A stretch of DNA of 64,000 nucleotides from UBA1181 sp045601045 (GTDB lineage Bacteria > Bacteroidota > Bacteroidia > Bacteroidales > Paludibacteraceae). Shown piece after piece: positions 8,300-17,488 of this stretch. The position numbers were made by a program, and so were the translations under genes. Under the pieces are notes generated by a model. The model had not been told where the DNA came from. It saw nothing but the letters and a program-made list of their open reading frames with translations, and did not search any database. Position 1 is the first letter of the stretch. Each line of letters opens with the position of its first letter. The DNA lies in the NCBI GenBank assembly GCA_045601045.1, contig JAZRZA010000014.1:1-64000 (forward strand), read 5' to 3'.

Positions 8300-10096
8300 T
8301 TAGAAAAAGAATGAGAGGCCCGCCAAGAAATTGAATTTATGGCAATCATAACCATACCAACTTTGATAAGGTTGATTGATCATATTGTCAAATTTAGCGA
8401 AGACATCCAACCAGTTCAACAACTTATAATCAGCGCCGAAACTTAAATTGTGGGCATTTCTCATCTTAACAGCCTCTTTGTTCACCAATGCGTATCTTCC
8501 CCCCTCAAACTCATAAGCGAGATTCAATCGAAGTGATTTGGTGACATTGAAGTTCATGTGGTAGTCCAACATCCAATCAGGACGTTGCCAAGCATACTCG
8601 TTCTTCTCCAAAGCCCACTTGTTGACAACGGCGTTGAAGCCCATGTCCAAGCGGTCCTTGTAATGCCATCCCAAAGAGATGCCCGCATTGAAGACGCCCG
8701 CATTCTTCTCATAAACTACATCGAATTGACGAGTCATCACAGAGATGGTATCTCCTTTCACCACTCTTTCACGATACTTGTTGACGAAGAAATATGGATT
8801 ATTGATGATTTTATAGCCTCCATAAACATCCATATCGACACGCTTCGCGATCTTCACACGTACACCCGCATAGACATCGATCGGCGTATAGGTATCGGCG
8901 ATACGCACATCAGGAGCGACATACTTATTCTCCTTGGCAACCGTACGGTAGTTCTTCACCTCATAATCTCCCGTCACACAAGCGTAAAGATAGGCGACAT
9001 CCTTCTTCAACTTGATGGTTCCCGAGATATCCGGACAAACAGCTCCCTTCTTTCCTTGACCAATACCGAACGCAGCCTTGATACCGATGTTCATCATTCC
9101 AATCTCGCCATCAAAGATGAAACGAGGCGTCAACTTTAACATCGTGTAATTGTTCATAGTCTCCGAGTTGTCGAAATGATAATCGTAAATCGCCTCCTCA
9201 TTCGCTCCCGGCAAACTCAAAAAGATGTTGTGCATATCGATGTCCAAACCTACTGTATAACGGTCGGAACGGTACATACCACCCAACTTGGTATAAATAG
9301 TGTGCTCCTTCAAGTCATCCTTGATGGAGAAGAGTTGGTAGTTAGTTTGGCAATCATAGTACCATTTGCCCAAGAACTCCTTGCTCTTGAATCGGACATT
9401 GCCATCCACATTCAAATGGTGTTGCTTATAATCCATATTGTCGGAAATGTGACTTTCATGATCAAAATGATACAACATATCATCGTCATAACCATAATAA
9501 CGGAAAGCATCATATTCGGCCGCAGCAAACGCGCTCAACTCTTTGTTTTGACGAATGGTGGTCGCGAAATCCAACTTACCCTTCGTGTCGCTGTCAAAGG
9601 CCTTGGACTGGGTTGGATCACCGTCACAGCCTCCTTCCAATTCTCCGATCGCGGGATAATTATCCTCCGACATCTTCACATATCCGAAAGAGGTGCGATG
9701 CTTCAAATCCAAATCCATGTTCCAGTTCTTCTTTTGGAAAATAGGGGTATAGAGTTCGCCCAAAATGGTTCCATAATTACCGCCACCCAATCGCGCGAAG
9801 TGTTGCTTGTCCATCTTGGTCTGGATAGGCCGTGCCGTCGCGTAATCCAAAGGTCGAATTTCACTGGCCTTCACCTCGAATGGAGTGGTCCAAACGGAAT
9901 AAGAGGTCGCCGCCTTCTTCGTCTCTATGGGTTTTATCTCCGGCATCGTATTGATCTTGCCTGCATCCTTGATGACGGGGTTGTACTCCTTCACCACATC
10001 GACATTGCGCTCGATAAGTGTGTCTGAACTCTCCTGCGCCATTGAGAGCGTAGCGCAGAATGAGGTTAACCCTATGACTAAAAACAAATGTCTCAT
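8300..10096 (-). CDS. Outer membrane beta-barrel protein (TonB-receptor-like, no plug)
   Basis: A 598-residue protein with a Sec signal peptide (cleavage after LSMAQ) and a long series of alternating polar/aromatic beta strands, ending in the aromatic barrel signature LSFFF. No carboxypeptidase-like domain or plug domain is visible, which separates it from true TonB-dependent transporters. The N-terminal mature region is short and proline/lysine rich. The TPR protein gene lies 15 bases upstream on the same strand. A joint function at the outer membrane (assembly, transport or scaffolding) is an inference. Confidence 0.8.
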   Translation of the reverse strand: MRHLFLVIGLTSFCATLSMAQESSDTLIERNVDVVKEYNPVIKDAGKINTMPEIKPIETKKAATSYSVWTTPFEVKASEIRPLDYATARPIQTKMDKQHFARLGGGNYGTILGELYTPIFQKKNWNMDLDLKHRTSFGYVKMSEDNYPAIGELEGGCDGDPTQSKAFDSDTKGKLDFATTIRQNKELSAFAAAEYDAFRYYGYDDDMLYHFDHESHISDNMDYKQHHLNVDGNVRFKSKEFLGKWYYDCQTNYQLFSIKDDLKEHTIYTKLGGMYRSDRYTVGLDIDMHNIFLSLPGANEEAIYDYHFDNSETMNNYTMLKLTPRFIFDGEIGMMNIGIKAAFGIGQGKKGAVCPDISGTIKLKKDVAYLYACVTGDYEVKNYRTVAKENKYVAPDVRIADTYTPIDVYAGVRVKIAKRVDMDVYGGYKIINNPYFFVNKYRERVVKGDTISVMTRQFDVVYEKNAGVFNAGISLGWHYKDRLDMGFNAVVNKWALEKNEYAWQRPDWMLDYHMNFNVTKSLRLNLAYEFEGGRYALVNKEAVKMRNAHNLSFGADYKLLNWLDVFAKFDNMINQPYQSWYGYDCHKFNFLAGLSFFF

Positions 10097-10111
10097 ATTC
10101 TATTCTTCCAA

Positions 10112-13100
10112 TTATTTTCCATTAACAATCTTATCGTTCTCACTTTGCTCGATCGCAGCCAATCGACGCTTGATCTCCGAAGCGATATCATCGTTTCCAC
10201 TGTAATTCTCACGTACACTGAGCAAATATTGCTTTGCCTCAAACTCTCGGCCTTGCTTCAAATAGACATCGGATAAGAGGATGAAACTCTTTGCCAACCA
10301 ATATTGATGAGGTGTGTTTTTATCGATGAAGTTGAAAATCTCCTTCTCTGCCTCGTCCAACTTTCCAGCACGGAAAGCATACTCTTGCTTAATGTACTGC
10401 GACTCCGCGCCATAGGCGTCCATGCAATTACCAGAAAGCGCGGTGTAGTCGGCAAGCGCCAATGCGGAGTCACCCAGCAACTCGTACGTGCGCGCACGAG
10501 TGAAGAGAGCCTCGCGGTAAACCGCCGGATCCAACTTATCGCTATTGGAGAGCAGTGTGGCGGCATCCACTGTCTGCTCTAAATTACCCAACAAGTTGTG
10601 TGAACGCATCAAGCCCAAACGAGCGGCCAACTTGTTCTCTGGATGTTGGGCGACACTATCCAAGGTCTCCATGCTGCTGATGGCATTCTTGTAGTCCTTC
10701 TGCTCGTATTGGATTTGAGATAGGAGCACCAGGGCATTCTCTCGGTCGGATGATCCGACAAGTCCCGCAACAACCGCAAACTCCTTTTTAGCATTCGTGG
10801 TATCCTTGATTTGATAGTAACAATCTCCTAAATTGAAGTGAGCCTTGTTGACGAACTCACTCTCAGGGAACTTCTCGATAAAGTTGGCGAAACTCTTCGA
10901 CGCGCGCGCATACTCGCCCTTCTCATACAAATTCTCCGCGGCGAGGTAAGTGAGCGAATCTTGTTCGGAACGTTGGAACTTTACAAAACCACCCAAGGTG
11001 GCCACATAATCAGCGTAGCCTTGGATATTATCCTGCTCAAAATAAATTCGCTTCAAGTTGTCCAAAGCAGTATGGGCCTCAACACTAGTAGGGAAGTAAT
11101 CAACAATCTCCTTGTAGGCGGCGATGGATTTATCGGTCTTATTCATCTCGTCATACAACATTGCTGTCTGCAACTTACCCTTACGGCTCAATGGACTATG
11201 CGGATAATCGCGGCTCAACTCATCGTAAGTCTTGATCGCCTTGTCATTTTGGTTCATCATGATGTAAGCTCGACCGATCTCGTACTTGGCGTCAGCCAAA
11301 TACTCCGACTGAGGGAAGGTCTTCTGCAACTTGTTCAAAGTGGAGATCTTGCCATTGTAGTCCTTTTGCAAACCTTGGATAAAGGCCTGTTGGAAGCAAG
11401 CGTAGTCGGCACCTGGCCCACGCATCGAATAAACTTGGGAGTAACTCTTCACCGCATTGTTGAAATCACGCAAATAGAAGTAACAATCTCCGATACGGTT
11501 GTTCGCATCCGCGATCAAAGTCTTGTTCTTCTCCTCCATGTTCACATACTTTCTAAACCATGTCAAAGCGTTGGAATATTGCTTCTCGGTGAATTTGCTG
11601 TAACCCACATTGTAGTGCGCCAAAGTGAACTCATCACAATTTCTGGCGCCAGCCGAATTGACGAAGGTCTCAAAGTCAGCGGCGGACTTGGCGAAGTCCT
11701 TTTGCTTGTAGTAAGCCTCGCCTCGCCAGAAGATGGTGGAAGCCTCCAATGTACGGTTGTATTGACCATCCTTCAAAGAGGTATTGAAGCGTTCGATCGC
11801 CTTAGCGTAGTTACCGTTCGTGAACTCCTCGATACCCATACTGTAAGCGATGCGTTGACGCGCCTCGTAAAGTTGGATGTTTTTCTCCTTGATCTTCTCT
11901 ATGGATGCATACGCCTCCGCATAGTTCTTGGTAGTCAAATAGAGATTGGTCATGTAGTTGTAGACCTTATCCCTGTATTGAGAGTTAGGGAAGGTCTCCA
12001 AGAAACGCTCAAAAGCGGTAATGGACTCGTTGAACGGTGAGTAGGATTGCTCATAAATGGTCAACGCGTAGTTGAAAAAGGCCTCCTCCTTTACATTTTG
12101 ATCGAAATCCATGCGACTGGCAGACTCGAAGCAGAATCGCGCGTTGGTAATGTTCTTCTCCTTCACATAGCAAGATCCCAAATATAAGTAGGCGTTTTGT
12201 CCCATCGCATCCTCCACGGAGGTCACCGTCTGCAAACAAGTAATCGCATTCTTGTAATCACCCGTTTGATAGTAGGAGTTACCCAACATATACATATTGT
12301 CACGCACCACTTGTCCAGCCTCCTTTTGGTAAGCGGAGAGATACTCAATGGTCTTGGCGTAATCCTTCTTAGCGTAATAACACTCGCCTAGGATTCGATA
12401 AACCTCTTTGCTGTTTGGATTCTTCGGATCACTCTGTAGCAACTCCTCTCCCGTTGTCAACACCTCGTCGTAGCGTTTCTGCGAATAGTAGATCTGGAAG
12501 GTGTAGTAAGGGACAATTCGCGCATAGTTCGGGTCCGATTTCAACTCCTCAAAGACAGGGAGCGCCTTCTCGTAATCCTTGGTCAAATAATCGGTATAGG
12601 CCTTGTAGTAATTGGCCGCCACATTGTACTTGGTCTGACGGCTCAACAATCTGGCGAAAGTACTCTTCGAACGCTCAATCTCTTGGCATTGCAACAGGGA
12701 ATATCCCTCCTTAAAAAGATAATCGGCGGATTCCCTATCCGACAGCAAGTTGATGTCGCACTTATCAAAGTCCTCCACCGCCTCTTTGTAAAGGCCTCGA
12801 TCATACTTATAGGAAGCGGACAAAAAATTCACACGGTTCACCAATGTGGATTGCGGATTCTCCGCACGGAAATCATCCATCTTCTTACCTACTTGTTGAT
12901 CCTTCAACTCATACATACAGCAAGTGATGTAGTAGTCGGTCTCGATGAATCGCGGAGAACGATCCTTGGTTGGCAATGTCAAGGCATATTCGCTCAATCG
13001 CTCGTAAGCGGCCTTGTAATGACCTTGGTCATAGAATGTCTTGCCTTCATAGAACAGTTTGTCCGCGTGGGAATACTCTTTCGATTGCTGCGCGCTCATC

Positions 13101-13147
13101 AATTGCGCGAAAACCAGCAGGGATACAAAAATGAGTCCTTTTCTCAT
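10112..13147 (-). CDS. Large secreted tetratricopeptide repeat protein
   Basis: A 1011-residue protein with a signal peptide (MRKGLIFVSLLVFAQLMSAQ) and TPR-type helical repeats over nearly its whole length, for example YDRGLYKEAVEDFDKC, YYKQKDFAKSAADFE and YYQIKDTTNAKKEF. The spacing resembles the periplasmic BamD/YbgF type. The C-terminus is basic and helical. It is predicted to be a periplasmic scaffold. It is first in the run TPR - barrel - DjlA-like - clpS - clpA - aat, with a -7 element upstream at 13244. Confidence 0.88.
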   Translation of the reverse strand: MRKGLIFVSLLVFAQLMSAQQSKEYSHADKLFYEGKTFYDQGHYKAAYERLSEYALTLPTKDRSPRFIETDYYITCCMYELKDQQVGKKMDDFRAENPQSTLVNRVNFLSASYKYDRGLYKEAVEDFDKCDINLLSDRESADYLFKEGYSLLQCQEIERSKSTFARLLSRQTKYNVAANYYKAYTDYLTKDYEKALPVFEELKSDPNYARIVPYYTFQIYYSQKRYDEVLTTGEELLQSDPKNPNSKEVYRILGECYYAKKDYAKTIEYLSAYQKEAGQVVRDNMYMLGNSYYQTGDYKNAITCLQTVTSVEDAMGQNAYLYLGSCYVKEKNITNARFCFESASRMDFDQNVKEEAFFNYALTIYEQSYSPFNESITAFERFLETFPNSQYRDKVYNYMTNLYLTTKNYAEAYASIEKIKEKNIQLYEARQRIAYSMGIEEFTNGNYAKAIERFNTSLKDGQYNRTLEASTIFWRGEAYYKQKDFAKSAADFETFVNSAGARNCDEFTLAHYNVGYSKFTEKQYSNALTWFRKYVNMEEKNKTLIADANNRIGDCYFYLRDFNNAVKSYSQVYSMRGPGADYACFQQAFIQGLQKDYNGKISTLNKLQKTFPQSEYLADAKYEIGRAYIMMNQNDKAIKTYDELSRDYPHSPLSRKGKLQTAMLYDEMNKTDKSIAAYKEIVDYFPTSVEAHTALDNLKRIYFEQDNIQGYADYVATLGGFVKFQRSEQDSLTYLAAENLYEKGEYARASKSFANFIEKFPESEFVNKAHFNLGDCYYQIKDTTNAKKEFAVVAGLVGSSDRENALVLLSQIQYEQKDYKNAISSMETLDSVAQHPENKLAARLGLMRSHNLLGNLEQTVDAATLLSNSDKLDPAVYREALFTRARTYELLGDSALALADYTALSGNCMDAYGAESQYIKQEYAFRAGKLDEAEKEIFNFIDKNTPHQYWLAKSFILLSDVYLKQGREFEAKQYLLSVRENYSGNDDIASEIKRRLAAIEQSENDKIVNGK

Positions 13148-13243
13148 TGGTGTCTATCATTATTGGGCACGCACAAGGCCCGAATTTATATTACACATTC
13201 TCGGTAAATTAAGGGAACCTACTCCTCCTAATCTACTAAATTG

Positions 13244-13251
13244 CAAATATA
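13244..13251 (-). promoter_or_regulatory. -7 promoter element (TATATTTG) for the TPR gene run
   Basis: Read on the minus strand the bases are TATATTTG, an exact TAnnTTTG match, about 100 bases upstream of the TPR gene ATG. No good upstream element was seen. The 13148-13351 gap otherwise holds only the divergent promoter of the LRR gene. Confidence 0.5.
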
Positions 13252-13301
13252 GGGAAACTACGCGAAATTAGGGTGATTTAACAAACGAATATTGACATTC
13301 A

Positions 13302-13331
13302 TTGGAATAAATTATAAATAAACTACATTTG
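13302..13331 (+). promoter_or_regulatory. Promoter of the LRR gene (TTGG-N18-TACATTTG)
   Basis: TTGG at 13302 and TACATTTG at 13324 fit the Bacteroidetes sigma factor consensus with 18 bases between, 20 bases before the ATG at 13352. Confidence 0.6.
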
Positions 13332-13351
13332 CGTAATTAATTCACTAACCA

Positions 13352-14581
13352 ATGAACGGAACTAATATGCATCGATATCACTTCAAACCCATATTCGCCC
13401 TTCTCTATTTCGCGCTTTTGGCCGCCAATATCCGGGCAAGAGAGGTGGTGATTCCAGAAGGGACATTAGAGATTCTGAAAGAGGATGGTTATGCGGGCGA
13501 CGCATCCATCACATCGGTTGTCATCCCGACTTCCGTTACTGAAATCGGTGACGAAGCCTTCTCTGGTTGCACGAAATTGAGCAACGTCACACTCCCAGCT
13601 TCGATCACCCATATCGGGGAATTAGCTTTCAGCGACTGCACTAGCCTTACCCATATTCTTCTCTCAGACTCACTGCGAAGAATCGGCGGCCTGGCCTTTG
13701 TGGGATGCAGCAGCCTTAAATCCATATCGGTTCCAAGCACTGTGATGGACATCGGCGTGGGAGCCTTTGAGGGATGCGAAAAATTGGAAAGCATCACACT
13801 CTCCGACTCAATGACTGCCATCAGAAACAACACGTTCAACCGTTGTATTAATTTGAAAACCATTGCAGTACCTGCCTCCGTCACACGAATTGGCGAGAGG
13901 GCGTTCGCAGAGTGTATCAACCTAAAAAGCATCACCATATCCCATTCGGTGAAGAAGATCGAATCTTGGGCTTTCAACGGATGCAAAAATCTGACTAACA
14001 TCGTCATCCCCAATTCCGTAACACAGCTTGGCGATTGGACCTTCGCCAACTGTTCAAAACTCAAAGAGGTCAGCCTATCCAACACCATGGGCCAAATAGG
14101 AGAATTCACTTTCTACGAGTGCGTAAGTCTAAAAAGCATCTCACTCCCCCGTTCAATCACATCAATTGGCCGCGACGCCTTCGAGAATTGCGTAAGCCTT
14201 TCCTCCATCCAGATTGGCGATGCCGTGACACACATTGGAGAGTGGGGATTCAAAGGATGCAAGAGCCTCTCCAGCATCGAACTACCCGACGCGGTCTCCA
14301 AAATTGAGGAGCACACCTTTGACGGTTGCCTCCGTCTAACCCACATCAGAATTCCTCAATCGGCCACCAAAATCGGCTATGAGGCTTTCAAAGATTGCAA
14401 AAAACTCACCAAAATCGTTCTGCCAAAGTCCGTCACCTTTGTCGATTTATATGCTTTCGAGGGATGCTCCAGCCTGAAAGAGGTGATTGTTTCGAACCCT
14501 GACGCTCAAATATCCAATGATGCGTTCAAAGGTTGTGACAAAATAAAAGAGAAGTCTTGGGAAAAGAATGCCAACAATTAG
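13352..14581 (+). CDS. BspA-type leucine-rich repeat surface protein
   Basis: A 409-residue protein with a signal peptide (hydrophobic stretch to about residue 27, ending NIRAR) and about 15 tandem 23-residue repeats of the LRR_5 (Treponema/BspA) class, each like CxxLxxIxxPxSVTxIGxxAF. The repeats run to the C-terminus and no T9SS sorting domain or anchor is seen. In other Bacteroidales, BspA-like proteins bind host matrix proteins or other cells; here the target is unknown. A second in-frame Met at residue 6 could be the true start. Monocistronic. Confidence 0.88.
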   Translation: MNGTNMHRYHFKPIFALLYFALLAANIRAREVVIPEGTLEILKEDGYAGDASITSVVIPTSVTEIGDEAFSGCTKLSNVTLPASITHIGELAFSDCTSLTHILLSDSLRRIGGLAFVGCSSLKSISVPSTVMDIGVGAFEGCEKLESITLSDSMTAIRNNTFNRCINLKTIAVPASVTRIGERAFAECINLKSITISHSVKKIESWAFNGCKNLTNIVIPNSVTQLGDWTFANCSKLKEVSLSNTMGQIGEFTFYECVSLKSISLPRSITSIGRDAFENCVSLSSIQIGDAVTHIGEWGFKGCKSLSSIELPDAVSKIEEHTFDGCLRLTHIRIPQSATKIGYEAFKDCKKLTKIVLPKSVTFVDLYAFEGCSSLKEVIVSNPDAQISNDAFKGCDKIKEKSWEKNANN

Positions 14582-14599
14582 ATACTCCCAAGTACTTTA

Positions 14600-14633
14600 T
14601 TGCTTAATTCTTAACTCAAATTTTGTATCTTTG
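14600..14633 (+). promoter_or_regulatory. Promoter of ftsY (TTGC-N22-TATCTTTG)
   Basis: TATCTTTG at 14626 is an exact -7 match, 20 bases before the ftsY ATG. TTGC at 14600 is an acceptable upstream element. Confidence 0.6.
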
Positions 14634-14653
14634 CAACATAAAACGTTTTATGT

Positions 14654-15607
14654 ATGGGTATATTCGATAGATTTTTCTCCAAAGAGAAAAAAGAGACACT
14701 AGACAAAGGACTTGAAAAGACCAAACAAAATATCTTCACGAAGTTGGCCCGTGCCGTCGTCGGAAAATCAAAAGTGGACGATGAGGTATTGGACAATCTT
14801 GAGGAGGTGTTGATCACTTCCGATGTAGGTGTGGACACTACCTTGAAAATCATTGAGCGTATACAAGAACGCGTGGAACGCGACAAATACGTGGGTACTG
14901 ACGAGTTGAACGGCATTTTGAAAGACGAAATCGCCGCGCTGCTCGAAGAGAATAACTCAACAGACACAGAAGATTTCAGCATTCCAGAGGTGGATGGACC
15001 ATACGTCATCATGGTCGTCGGCGTAAACGGTGTGGGTAAAACCACCACCATCGGTAAATTGGCTGCCCAATACACCAAGTTGGGCAAGAAGGTCTATTTG
15101 GGCGCCGCCGACACTTTCCGTGCAGCAGCAGTAGACCAATTGTGCATTTGGGGCGAACGCGTAGGATGCCCTGTCATCAAGCAGAAGATGGGATCCGACC
15201 CTGCCTCCGTGGCATTCGATACCCTTGCCTCCGCAAAGGCGAACAACGCCGACGTGGTCATCATCGACACCGCTGGCCGTCTGCACAACAAAGTGAATTT
15301 GATGAATGAGCTTTCGAAAATCAAACAAGTGATGCAGAAGATCATTCCAAACGCGCCTCACGACGTGATGTTGGTATTGGACGGATCCACCGGACAAAAC
15401 GCCTTCGAACAGGCGAAACAATTCACCAAGGCGACCGAGGTCTCTTCGCTCGCCATCACCAAATTGGACGGAACAGCCAAAGGTGGTGTCGTCATCGGTA
15501 TTTCAGACCAATTCAAGATTCCAGTAAAATACATCGGCGTCGGCGAAGGCATCGACCATTTGCAGGTATTCAACAAACGTGAGTTTGTCGATTCACTGTT
15601 TAATTAA
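14654..15607 (+). CDS. ftsY: Signal recognition particle receptor FtsY
   Basis: A 317-residue SRP-family GTPase: NG domain with G1 GVNGVGKTTTIGKLA (about 122-136), the DTFRAAAVDQL insertion-box motif, G3 DTAGR and G4 TKLDGTAKGG. The acidic A-domain of E. coli FtsY is absent, as in many short FtsY proteins; the N-terminus is basic (KKETLDKGLEKT). It docks ribosome-SRP complexes at the inner membrane. It is followed by rimO after 9 bases. Confidence 0.97.
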   Translation: MGIFDRFFSKEKKETLDKGLEKTKQNIFTKLARAVVGKSKVDDEVLDNLEEVLITSDVGVDTTLKIIERIQERVERDKYVGTDELNGILKDEIAALLEENNSTDTEDFSIPEVDGPYVIMVVGVNGVGKTTTIGKLAAQYTKLGKKVYLGAADTFRAAAVDQLCIWGERVGCPVIKQKMGSDPASVAFDTLASAKANNADVVIIDTAGRLHNKVNLMNELSKIKQVMQKIIPNAPHDVMLVLDGSTGQNAFEQAKQFTKATEVSSLAITKLDGTAKGGVVIGISDQFKIPVKYIGVGEGIDHLQVFNKREFVDSLFN

Positions 15608-15616
15608 GATTTTATT

Positions 15617-16918
15617 ATGCGAAAAAATAAGGTGGACATCATCTGCATGGGTTGCTCTAAAAACCTAGTGGATGCGGAGTTGTTGGCAAAGCAGTTGGAA
15701 GAGAACGGATTCGAGACCAATTTTGATCCGAAAAAATCAACCGCCAAGATCGTGGTCATCAACACATGTGGTTTCATTGGCGACGCCAAAGAGGAATCCA
15801 TCAACCAAATCTTAGCTTTCGCGGAGAAAAGGAAACAAGGGAAGATCGACAAACTGCTCGTGATGGGCTGTCTATCAGGCCGTTATAAAGATGAACTCAC
15901 CCAAGAGATTCCTGAAGTGGATAAATTCTATGGTAAGTTTTCATGGAAAGATGTCGTGGCGGATCTTGGCGGTGAATACCATCCTCACTGTGCCCATACA
16001 CACAAACTTTCCACCCCTTCCCACTACGCATACGTGAAGATTTCAGAGGGTTGCAACCGCCGTTGCGCCTACTGCGCTATTCCCCTGATCACTGGCGAAT
16101 ACAAGTCCCGCCCTATTGAGGATATCGTAGCGGAAGTGGAGGGTTTGGTCGCTCAGGGCGTCAAAGAGTTCCAGATCATCGCCCAAGACCTCACTTACTA
16201 TGGCAAGGACCTTTACGGCAAATTCGCCATCGCGGAGTTGGTGGAGAAAATTTCCGATGTGAAAGGAGTGGAGTGGATCCGCCTACACTATGGCTACCCT
16301 ACCCAATTCCCTTATGAACTACTCAAAGTGATGCGTGAGCGTGACAATGTATGTAAATACATCGACATCGCGCTTCAACATATCGACGACGATATTCTCA
16401 AGGCAATGCGTCGCCCAATCACCGCGGAGGAGACCAAAGCGTTGATCCGCCGCATCCGAGAGGAGGTGCCAGGCATCCATATCCGTACCACCCTGATGGT
16501 GGGATTCCCTGGCGAGACGGAGGAGCAATTCCAACGTTTGATGGATTTCACCCGCGAGGCGAAACTGGAGCGTATGGGCGCGTTCACCTATTGCGAAGAG
16601 GAGGGAACCCATGCGGGAGATAACCTTGAGGACAATATCGATTCAGAGGAGAAAGAGCGTCGTCTCGGACTTTTGATGGATCTCCAGGAGGGCATCGCTG
16701 AGGAGCTGAACAAGGCAAAAATAGGCCAGACCTACAAGGTCATCATCGATAGGAAAGAGGGGGATTACTACTATGGCAGAACTGAATTCGACTCTCCGGA
16801 GGTGGATCCTGAGGTATTAATTCCTGTGGCGAACGGAGCTTTGACTATCGGAACATTCTATCAAGTGAAGATCAATAACTTCGAGTATTTCGATTTGATA
16901 GGAGAGGTGGTGAAGTAG
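15617..16918 (+). CDS. rimO: Ribosomal protein S12 methylthiotransferase
   Basis: A 433-residue radical-SAM methylthiotransferase. The N-terminal UPF0004 domain begins VDIICMGCSKNLVDAE and holds its cluster cysteines; the radical-SAM motif is CNRRCAYC (CxxxCxxC); a C-terminal TRAM domain follows (about 370-433). The MGCSKNLVD start and overall length point to RimO rather than MiaB. It methylthiolates an Asp of ribosomal protein S12. Likely co-transcribed with ftsY. Confidence 0.95.
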   Translation: MRKNKVDIICMGCSKNLVDAELLAKQLEENGFETNFDPKKSTAKIVVINTCGFIGDAKEESINQILAFAEKRKQGKIDKLLVMGCLSGRYKDELTQEIPEVDKFYGKFSWKDVVADLGGEYHPHCAHTHKLSTPSHYAYVKISEGCNRRCAYCAIPLITGEYKSRPIEDIVAEVEGLVAQGVKEFQIIAQDLTYYGKDLYGKFAIAELVEKISDVKGVEWIRLHYGYPTQFPYELLKVMRERDNVCKYIDIALQHIDDDILKAMRRPITAEETKALIRRIREEVPGIHIRTTLMVGFPGETEEQFQRLMDFTREAKLERMGAFTYCEEEGTHAGDNLEDNIDSEEKERRLGLLMDLQEGIAEELNKAKIGQTYKVIIDRKEGDYYYGRTEFDSPEVDPEVLIPVANGALTIGTFYQVKINNFEYFDLIGEVVK

Positions 16919-16947
16919 TTTTAGTCTTTTTTAACCACAAATATTCG

Positions 16948-16975
16948 TTTGAATCATAAAAGAGATATATCTTTG
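16948..16975 (+). promoter_or_regulatory. Promoter of ssrA (TTTG-N16-TATCTTTG)
   Basis: TTTG at 16948 and TATCTTTG at 16968 match the Bacteroidetes consensus. The predicted start of transcription is near 16980, about 50 bases before the mature tmRNA 5' end. Confidence 0.65.
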
Positions 16976-16979
16976 CGTC

Positions 16980-17021
16980 GTTACTCAGAGGAGTAACGCA
17001 TTTCACCTGCTAGAAGGCAGG
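16980..17021 (+). other. Two hairpins in the pre-tmRNA leader
   Basis: GTTACTC AGAG GAGTAAC (16980-16997, perfect 7-bp stem) and CCTGC TAGAAG GCAGG (17006-17021, 5 bp) lie between the predicted transcription start and the mature 5' end of tmRNA. They would sit in the leader removed by RNase P. Function unknown. Confidence 0.5.
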
Positions 17022-17031
17022 GGCAATCCAT

Positions 17032-17426
17032 GGGGATGACCGGTTTTGACAGCGGGCAGAGGTGGTAGGTAAGCATGCAGTGCGCTGGTGGCTAGCACTA
17101 TAATCTGGAGACCAAAAATTTAACTGGCGAGAATAACTTTGCTCTTGCTGCTTAATCGAAGTATAGTAGATTCAAGCTTAATCCGGACACGGGTGTCTGG
17201 ACAAGACTTCTCCCCGATGCTATCGTCCCGAAGCGGTCGGATACGGAGGAGCAGATAAATCGGGAATAGTTCGAGTATGCCTCGCTGCTCGGATGAAATT
17301 TTAGAGGATAAGGCGACGGTTGGTGGTCCTGGTCTTGCTGTCGCACGAAAATCGAAGGCAGGAATAAGCATGTAGAAAGCTTATGATTTCCCCGTTTGGA
17401 CCAGGGTTCGAATCCCTGCATCTCCA
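17032..17426 (+). ncRNA. ssrA: Transfer-messenger RNA (tmRNA)
   Basis: About 395 nt. The 5' end GGGGATG pairs with the 3' end CATCTCC to form the tRNA-like acceptor, followed by discriminator A; CCA is not encoded. The T arm GGGTTCGAATCCC is intact. The tag reading frame lies at 17126-17155 and encodes GENNFALAA then TAA, so stalled proteins probably receive (A)GENNFALAA. tmRNA with SmpB rescues stalled ribosomes and marks the product for proteases such as ClpXP/ClpAP. Confidence 0.97.
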
Positions 17427-17432
17427 CAAACA

Positions 17433-17478
17433 ATGAAAAGAGGGCGTATCAAAATTGACACGCCCTCTTTTCATTTAT
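17433..17478. terminator. Bidirectional intrinsic terminator
   Basis: A perfect 15-bp stem ATGAAAAGAGGGCGT / ACGCCCTCTTTTCAT with a 12-nt loop between convergent ssrA and the VWA gene. The A-rich and T-rich stem ends provide U tracts in either direction. Confidence 0.82.
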
Positions 17479-17488
17479 CGGCAAAATA

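Noticed and set aside
10838..12040. 400-codon plus-strand frame
   Set aside because: It lies fully antisense to the TPR gene, has low-complexity Leu/Val/Ile composition, and no start context. Other long antisense frames, such as 52419-53339 over mreB and 9176-10027 over the barrel gene, are rejected for the same reason.
17120..17433. Minus-strand open frames of 83 and 93 codons
   Set aside because: They are antisense to the tmRNA and its tRNA-like end; no independent coding signal.
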